DNA of 8,779 nucleotides from Actinomycetota bacterium (GTDB lineage Bacteria > Actinomycetota > Thermoleophilia > UBA2241), in the NCBI GenBank assembly GCA_003157715.1, contig PMKK01000327.1:394-9172 (forward strand), in the 5' to 3' direction. Of the stretch, positions 5,510-8,779 are shown piece after piece. Positions within the stretch are counted from its first letter, which is position 1, and every line of letters starts with the position of its first letter. The notes under the pieces were generated by a model. It saw nothing but the letters and a program-made list of their open reading frames with translations. It had not been told where the DNA came from and ran no database searches. The translations under genes were made by a program, and so were the position numbers.

Positions 5510-7000
5510 ATGGACACTCCTTCGTCGGCGAGCTGGTTGCCGATGCAGGGCCGCTTGACCGCGGCCATGCGTCAGCGGCAGAATCGCGCGGCAATGGCGG
5601 GAGGCAGCAACAAGAAGCGGCGTGCGCGTTCGCGACGTGCCGGGGAACGGCGCCCGGGTGCGCGGCGGTCCAGTCCGGCTGGCCGCCCGGATCGCCTCAC
5701 GCCGGTGGGCGCTGCCGGCTCTGCGCTGGACATCCCTCCCGTCAACGTGCTTGCCCAATCCATCCTCGCCGGCGGCCGCGAGATCGTCGCCGAACGCGAT
5801 GCTCTGCAGGTCGAGGCGTGGGCCAGCATGATGATCGGCACCTTCTACAAGCCACCCGTGCCCTTCGAGGTGAGCGAGCGGCTCACGGCCGAGCTCTGGC
5901 CCGCGCTCGTGCGCGGTGCCGAGCGTCAGGCCGACCGTGCCGCGCTGGCAGTGCTGCTCGCTCTGGCCGCGGTCGCCGACGACGAGCTGCGGCGTCTCGC
6001 TCAGGCGGCGGCTGAGTCGCTGCGAGCGGCCGGCGTGCCCGACCCGCCGTGGGCGGCGATCATCGGACACCCCGAGTTTCTCGGGTGCTGGACGGCGGTC
6101 GACCCGTTCGACGACCAGTGCGGCTACTACCTGCACTTTCGCTACCGAGGCCACGGGCAGCACGTAGTGATGGCGCTGCGCGACGAGAACCTCGGCGGCA
6201 TCATCAAAGACGCTTCGTTCGGTGAGCTGCGAACCGGCAGCGACCCGCGCAAGCACGCCGAGTCGCAGCCCGACGTCGTCGTGAGCGACGCCGACCCGGG
6301 CGTGGTCGCGCAGCAGATCGCGCAGGCTCTGGCGACCGGCGACATGTTCATCGACAACGCCTGGACACACGACTTCCGCGATGCCCGCGGGCTGCTCGCC
6401 GCACGTCTGCGCTGCCTGCCGGCGCCGGCCAAGTCGGCCGAGCCGGCCGAGCGCGAGCCTGAACCCGAACCGCTCGGCGAAGACGAGCGTGTCGCGCTGG
6501 CCGACGAGTTTCTCGACTCGCCTCAGGCGCCGGCCTGTCACCAGGCGGCGGCGATCACGATGCACTGCATCGACTCGCGTTGCGACTACGGCGACGGCGA
6601 CCCGCTGCGCTGGAGCCCGGCCGTCGTCGAACTCTTCCTGCTCGACTTCGTGCCGCGCAAAGTCGTGCTTGAGCCCGACGAGATCGAGGCGGTGCCCGAC
6701 GTGCTGCGGGCCTGGGTGCGTTTCGCGCTCGGCAAGCGTGGCCTGGCCGAGCATCTGATCGCAGAGACCGAAGAGGCGGTGCGGGAGTTCACGCCCGACT
6801 ACCGCGAGGCCGTGGCCGACCCAGCCAACTTTGGCCCGGCCAAGGCGATGCTCGGCGCTTTGCACGCCGCCGGTGTCGACATCGAAGACAAGTCGGCTGT
6901 CGATGCCTGGATCGCCGAGTGGAACGCCCGCCCGCAGCACGAGCGCGACGAGACCCTGGGTTTCACGCTGCCGCCCGGCGGCCCCGGGCCGGGGGCGTAG
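5510..7000 (+). CDS. Conserved-looking hypothetical protein, actinobacterial type, unknown function
   Basis: A 496-residue soluble protein with no signal peptide or membrane segment. Order of parts: a basic, disordered N-terminus (1-65, with NKKRRARSRR at 34-43); a helical segment beginning LDIPPVNVLAQSILAGG (73-89) and running to about 175; a mixed alpha/beta domain (180-305) with FLGCWTAVDPFDDQCGYYLHF, HVVMALRDENLGGIIKDA and IDNAWTHDFRDARGLLAARL; an acidic Glu/Pro linker (310-325); and a C-terminal helical domain (327-477) with DPLRWSPAVVELFLLDFVPR, VLRAWVRFALGKRG and FGPAKAMLGALHAAGVD. From memory, unnamed actinobacterial proteins share the H-x-VV-x-L-x-D-x-N-x-GG-x-x-KD and VLRAWVRFA phrases; no function is known to me. 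The frame is open from an ATG at 5378, but ATG 5510 has AGAGGG six bases ahead and is preferred. The long frame antisense to it is a GC shadow. Confidence 0.75.
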   Translation: MDTPSSASWLPMQGRLTAAMRQRQNRAAMAGGSNKKRRARSRRAGERRPGARRSSPAGRPDRLTPVGAAGSALDIPPVNVLAQSILAGGREIVAERDALQVEAWASMMIGTFYKPPVPFEVSERLTAELWPALVRGAERQADRAALAVLLALAAVADDELRRLAQAAAESLRAAGVPDPPWAAIIGHPEFLGCWTAVDPFDDQCGYYLHFRYRGHGQHVVMALRDENLGGIIKDASFGELRTGSDPRKHAESQPDVVVSDADPGVVAQQIAQALATGDMFIDNAWTHDFRDARGLLAARLRCLPAPAKSAEPAEREPEPEPLGEDERVALADEFLDSPQAPACHQAAAITMHCIDSRCDYGDGDPLRWSPAVVELFLLDFVPRKVVLEPDEIEAVPDVLRAWVRFALGKRGLAEHLIAETEEAVREFTPDYREAVADPANFGPAKAMLGALHAAGVDIEDKSAVDAWIAEWNARPQHERDETLGFTLPPGGPGPGA

Positions 7001-7018
7001 CGAGGGTCGTTTCGTGAC

Positions 7019-7058
7019 TGCTTCGCGTGCGCTGAGGGCGCGCGGGAATCGCGAAGCA
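7019..7058 (+). terminator. Candidate hairpin after the 496-residue protein gene
   Basis: TGCTTCGCG (7019-7027) and CGCGAAGCA (7050-7058) form perfect 9-base arms around a 22-base GC-rich loop, 18 bases past the stop. A terminator is plausible; the long loop lowers confidence. Confidence 0.4.
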
Positions 7059-7087
7059 ATCGCGCAGACACCTGCAGAGTTCCGACT

Positions 7088-7121
7088 ACTTTGCAAATAT
7101 CGCGCTGCGGATTTGCAAAGT
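7088..7121. promoter_or_regulatory. Operator-like 11-bp-arm palindrome between convergent genes
   Basis: ACTTTGCAAAT (7088-7098) and ATTTGCAAAGT (7111-7121) are perfect inverted repeats 12 bases apart, each arm itself containing the palindrome TTTGCAAA. A related CTTTGAAAGT follows at 7130-7139. AT-rich, symmetrical sites like this normally bind a dimeric regulator, yet this one lies between two gene 3' ends and serves no visible promoter. Confidence 0.6.
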
Positions 7122-7172
7122 TCGCACCGCTTTGAAAGTGACCCTGACCCACCTGCTGGAACACGGCGCCGA

Positions 7173-7505
7173 CTACTTCAGTCCCAGCGACACCCTAAGC
7201 GCCTGATCGACGGCCTGCATGGCTTGGGGGGACAGGGTACCCAGCTTCTCTTCGAGTCGAGTGGTGAGCACGGTGTCGAGAGACTCGCAGTGCACCCATG
7301 CCGGCGAGCCCAGCTCGTCTGCGCCCAGGTGCACCAGGAACGGGTAGTCGCTGCGGGGAGCGCTGGAGAGAACGGCCACGATGGTGGTCGGCGACCAGCG
7401 GTTGCCGACGTCGTTTTGGACCACGAGAACGGGGCGTCGCCCGACCGGCGGCGGGAACGATATCCAGTAGACGTCGCCGCGCAGGGGTGTGGTCTGACCG
7501 TTCAC
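7173..7505 (-). CDS. MazF/PemK-like endoribonuclease toxin
   Basis: A 110-residue protein of the MazF/PemK (type II TA) toxin family, which cuts mRNA or other RNA at short specific sequences in the cytoplasm. The visible signatures are RGDVYWISF (9-17), RPVLVVQND (24-32, carrying the conserved Arg), PTTIVAVLSS (39-48, with the conserved Thr/Ser) and WVHCESLDTV (70-79). It ends with the usual helix LSPQAMQAVDQAL. The frame runs open far upstream, but that part is antisense-like sequence lying over the antitoxin gene. I chose the GTG at 7505 because GTGA overlaps the antitoxin stop and the family N-terminus begins only a few residues before RGDVYW. The length is normal and all key motifs are present, so it is probably active. 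Expression depends on the antitoxin promoter upstream. Confidence 0.9.
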   Translation of the reverse strand: MNGQTTPLRGDVYWISFPPPVGRRPVLVVQNDVGNRWSPTTIVAVLSSAPRSDYPFLVHLGADELGSPAWVHCESLDTVLTTRLEEKLGTLSPQAMQAVDQALRVSLGLK

Positions 7506-7744
7506 TCGGGAAGCGCTTCGGCCACCAGCGGCTGCATGGCCTCGACGACGTCGAGCTGGACGCCGCCGATCTCGCGGTAGCCCTGCTCGAGCTTGCGGGC
7601 CAGCAGATGATCGCGTAGCAGTTCGAGCGCCTCGATCACGATCTGGGTCTTGCTTTCGTGGCGCTCGGCGGCGACGTGGGCCAGGAACTCGTTGACCGGG
7701 TCGGGCAGGCGGACCTGCACCGGTGTGGTCGCGACGCGCGGCAT
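7502..7744 (-). CDS. Ribbon-helix-helix antitoxin paired with the MazF-like toxin
   Basis: An 80-residue antitoxin. TPVQVRLPD (7-15) is the DNA-binding beta strand of a ribbon-helix-helix fold, followed by helix A (PVNEFLAHVAAER) and helix B (SKTQIVIEALELLRDHLL, 31-48). The C-terminal tail (49-80) is the part expected to wrap and block the toxin. The frame is open upstream to 7816, but ATG 7744 has TGGAG seven bases ahead and begins the fold at the usual distance. It precedes the toxin with a four-base GTGA overlap, the standard antitoxin-first order, and probably represses its own promoter. Confidence 0.82.
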   Translation of the reverse strand: MPRVATTPVQVRLPDPVNEFLAHVAAERHESKTQIVIEALELLRDHLLARKLEQGYREIGGVQLDVVEAMQPLVAEALPE

Positions 7745-7766
7745 GTGGCGACTCCATTCTTCATGA

Positions 7767-7782
7767 CCGCGAGTATTCGCGG
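7767..7782. promoter_or_regulatory. Candidate operator of the MazEF-like operon
   Basis: A perfect inverted repeat CCGCGA-GTAT-TCGCGG lies between the predicted promoter and the antitoxin start, 22 bases before the ATG. It is well placed for autoregulation by the ribbon-helix-helix antitoxin; binding is inferred. Confidence 0.5.
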
Positions 7783-7802
7783 CCCACTCAAAGTGTGCAA
7801 GC

Positions 7803-7832
7803 ATTGTGTACCTCATATTCGCATGCCGTCAA
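7803..7832 (-). promoter_or_regulatory. Candidate promoter of the MazEF-like operon
   Basis: On the minus strand TTGACG (7827-7832) is followed after 18 bases by CACAAT (7803-7808). Transcription would start near 7796, giving a leader of about 50 bases that includes the 7767-7782 palindrome. Confidence 0.45.
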
Positions 7833-7852
7833 CCATGTACGGGCGCAAGCGC

Positions 7853-7867
7853 GCGGTCGCGAACCGC
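7853..7867 (-). terminator. Small hairpin downstream of the HigA-like gene
   Basis: GCGGT-CGCGA-ACCGC, 5-base arms, about 57 bases past the HigA-like stop. It is the only stem I see between the two TA operons. Weak evidence. Confidence 0.25.
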
Positions 7868-7923
7868 CCAGGGCCATCCTCATTTCCGCGGTACCGGAAC
7901 CCCGCCCGGCAGCATAGGTTCGG

Positions 7924-8241
7924 CTACCGCGCGCGCTTCTCTGCATCAGCCTGAGACGCACTCGATTTCGTCGCGGGCCGCAGTCCGACTTCGAGCTCCA
8001 TCTCCAGCGCCAGCGCCAGTTTGCTCATTGTCTTGAGAGTGAAGTTGGCGTTGCCGCGAAGGACACGCGTGACGTACGCCTGCGACGTGCCCAGACGGCG
8101 CGCCAGCTCGGCCCTCGATATTCCTTGCCGGTCCATGGCGTCGAACAGGGCTTCGGTGAAGTCGAGGATGGTGCCTTCGTACCGGTAGTCGGGGTGCCGG
8201 CGAGCTTCGTCGAAAAGGGCCTTGAAAGTCGGCTCGCTCAT
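7924..8241 (-). CDS. HigA-like XRE-family antitoxin
   Basis: A 105-residue antitoxin with one Cro/C1-type helix-turn-helix: ISRAELARRLGTSQAYVTRVLRG (41-63), preceded by a helix that includes DFTEALFDAMDRQG and followed by FTLKTMSKLALALEMELEVGL (67-87), the pattern of HigA antitoxins of toxin-first operons. The N-terminal TFKALFDEARRHPDY resembles the leading helix of these proteins and the last 18 residues look disordered. The frame is open upstream to 8295, but the ATG at 8241 overlaps the toxin stop as ATGA and has GGGG a few bases ahead, so it is the likely start. It would bind and neutralise the RelE/HigB-type partner and repress the operon, probably at the palindrome 8490-8505. Confidence 0.85.
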   Translation of the reverse strand: MSEPTFKALFDEARRHPDYRYEGTILDFTEALFDAMDRQGISRAELARRLGTSQAYVTRVLRGNANFTLKTMSKLALALEMELEVGLRPATKSSASQADAEKRAR

Positions 8242-8459
8242 CGTTTCCCCACGATCTCGAGGTTGCCGTTCCGCTTGTCGTTCAGATAGCGCCACCGCGT
8301 GTGTTCGGCGCGCTCGACAGCCACGGCCTGGCGCTTCGGTTTGGGCTTGGTCATTGCCTCGCTACACACGACGATGCGTCCCTCATCGAAGAAGAACAGG
8401 ACGCGAACACCGCCCCGGATCTTGAGCTCGTGAATCCCCCGAGCAAGCTGCCGGTCCAC
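8238..8459 (-). CDS. HigB/RelE-like toxin, probably N-terminally truncated
   Basis: A 73-residue product resembling the C-terminal two thirds of HigB-like (phage Gp49/DUF891-type) ribosome-dependent mRNA interferases. GIHELKIRGGVRVLFFFDEGRIVVC (8-32) carries the conserved strands with the R-x-LFFF-x-x-x-RIV signature, and TKPKPKRQAVAVERAEHTR (37-55) is the basic segment and helix that follow. Full-length relatives are about 100-120 residues and have two N-terminal helices before the IHEL strand; these are missing. The frame is closed by a TAA at 8490-8492, inside the operator, and the only standard start below it is GTG 8459, with no clear Shine-Dalgarno. The gene overlaps the antitoxin by ATGA. 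The toxin may be inactive, or this may be an unusually short form; an internal deletion near 8460-8490 or a sequencing error would also explain it. Confidence 0.65.
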   Translation of the reverse strand: MDRQLARGIHELKIRGGVRVLFFFDEGRIVVCSEAMTKPKPKRQAVAVERAEHTRWRYLNDKRNGNLEIVGKR

Positions 8460-8489
8460 CGGTCGAGCACGACGACCAGCAATCTCATC

Positions 8490-8505
8490 TTAACCTATAT
8501 GTTAA
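8490..8505. promoter_or_regulatory. Operator-like palindrome of the HigBA-like operon
   Basis: TTAAC-CTATAT-GTTAA is symmetrical at 14 of 16 positions and much more AT-rich than its surroundings, as XRE-antitoxin operators often are. On the minus strand a weak promoter (TTGCCG, 16 bases, TAAGAT at 8487-8492) overlaps it. It lies just ahead of the truncated toxin frame. Confidence 0.55.
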
Positions 8506-8779
8506 ATGCGGCAAGGCTTCTGACGTGTGGCGCTCATGACTGCCGACGTAGCAGGCGGCACTTCGGAGTGGGAGGTGGACAGAGGTGACGTTTCGCGGCC
8601 GGCTAGAACTACTGACGTGCCGGAGCCTAGGGCCGCGGCCCGGTCGCGCTTCCTGAGCGGACCAAGGCGGCCCGCGCCCCTCAGCGCGGCGCCTCGAGCC
8701 GCCTCTGGGCGCGCTTGCGCGATCGTGCGCGATTCTTCACGCCCCGCGCGAGCCGGTCTGATAGAATGCGACACTCGCG
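8506..8779. other. Non-coding right end with a promoter pointing out of the window
   Basis: I see no gene I can support here. The only long minus-strand frame reads as arbitrary Arg/Ala/Ser sequence. Near the edge, TGATAGAAT (8759-8767) is an extended -10 element (TGn plus TAGAAT, one mismatch to TATAAT), without a clear -35; a rightward transcript would begin about 8774 and run out of the window. Confidence 0.4.

Noticed and set aside
5462..7096. 544-residue minus-strand open frame antisense to the large hypothetical gene
   Set aside because: It mirrors the plus-strand gene in a complementary frame, is rich in Arg, Gly and Leu without recognisable motifs, and extends past both ends only because stops are rare in GC-rich DNA. 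The plus-strand protein has coherent domains and a Shine-Dalgarno.
7138..7206. Short GTG frame reading VTLTHLLEHGADYFSPSD, with an ankyrin-like LLEHGAD phrase
   Set aside because: At 22 residues it overlaps the toxin 3' end antisense and has no Shine-Dalgarno. A single ankyrin-like phrase is easily met by chance, though a remnant of a lost gene behind the 7088-7121 palindrome is conceivable.
7506..7757. N-terminal extension of the MazF-like frame to an ATG at 7757
   Set aside because: The extension is an Arg/Pro-rich shadow of the antitoxin gene; the GTGA overlap and family length support the GTG at 7505.
8502..8774. 90-residue minus-strand frame at the right end
   Set aside because: Low-information Arg/Ala/Ser sequence, no ribosome site and no motif; it would also read through the predicted HigBA operator.

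Overview
The window is GC-rich bacterial DNA. The codon usage, the Ala/Arg/Gly-rich proteins, two start sites that sit exactly at the predicted +1 of a promoter (leaderless-type), and the style of the sigma/anti-sigma pair and of the large hypothetical protein all suggest a high-GC actinobacterial lineage, possibly Thermoleophilia-like. This is an inference; there is no rRNA or marker gene here. The first 19 bases are a pure C run that looks like a contig edge or assembly artefact. No tRNA, rRNA, CRISPR array, transposase or integrase was seen.

Layout from left to right: (1) 168-1834, minus strand: a two-gene AbiE-type toxin-antitoxin unit, an AbiEi/DUF6088-like winged-helix antitoxin followed by an AbiEii-like nucleotidyltransferase toxin. 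They overlap by ATGA and are driven by a near-consensus promoter whose -35 box lies inside a perfect palindrome. (2) 1835-2159: an intergenic stretch with that promoter, a 17-bp tandem repeat, a 13-bp-arm hairpin and a degenerate 15-bp tandem array that runs into the stop codon of the next gene. (3) 2160-4294, minus strand: an ECF-type sigma factor with an unusual Gly/Ala linker, coupled by ATGA overlap to a cysteine-free single-pass membrane protein that is probably its anti-sigma factor. (4) 4501-5301, plus strand: a DUF3800 protein with an ambiguous start, closed by two back-to-back hairpins. (5) 5510-7000, plus strand: a large conserved-looking cytoplasmic protein of unknown function. (6) 7001-7172: a convergent gap with an 11-bp-arm operator-like palindrome. 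(7) 7173-7744, minus strand: a MazF-like toxin and ribbon-helix-helix antitoxin pair (antitoxin first, GTGA overlap). (8) 7924-8459, minus strand: a HigBA-like pair (toxin first, ATGA overlap) whose toxin seems to lack its N-terminal part. (9) 8506-8779: mostly non-coding, ending in an extended -10 promoter that points out of the window.

Together this is an accessory-looking neighbourhood with three different toxin-antitoxin modules (AbiE, MazEF, HigBA) within 9 kb, around a sigma/anti-sigma cell-surface signalling pair and two poorly characterised genes. Each TA module has a palindrome at or near its promoter, consistent with antitoxin autoregulation. Nothing seen ties the sigma pair or the 496-residue protein functionally to the TA genes. 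The best candidates for something undescribed are the 496-residue protein, the sigma/anti-sigma pair with its repeat-expanded, G-tract-containing linker, and the orphan palindrome at 7088-7121.
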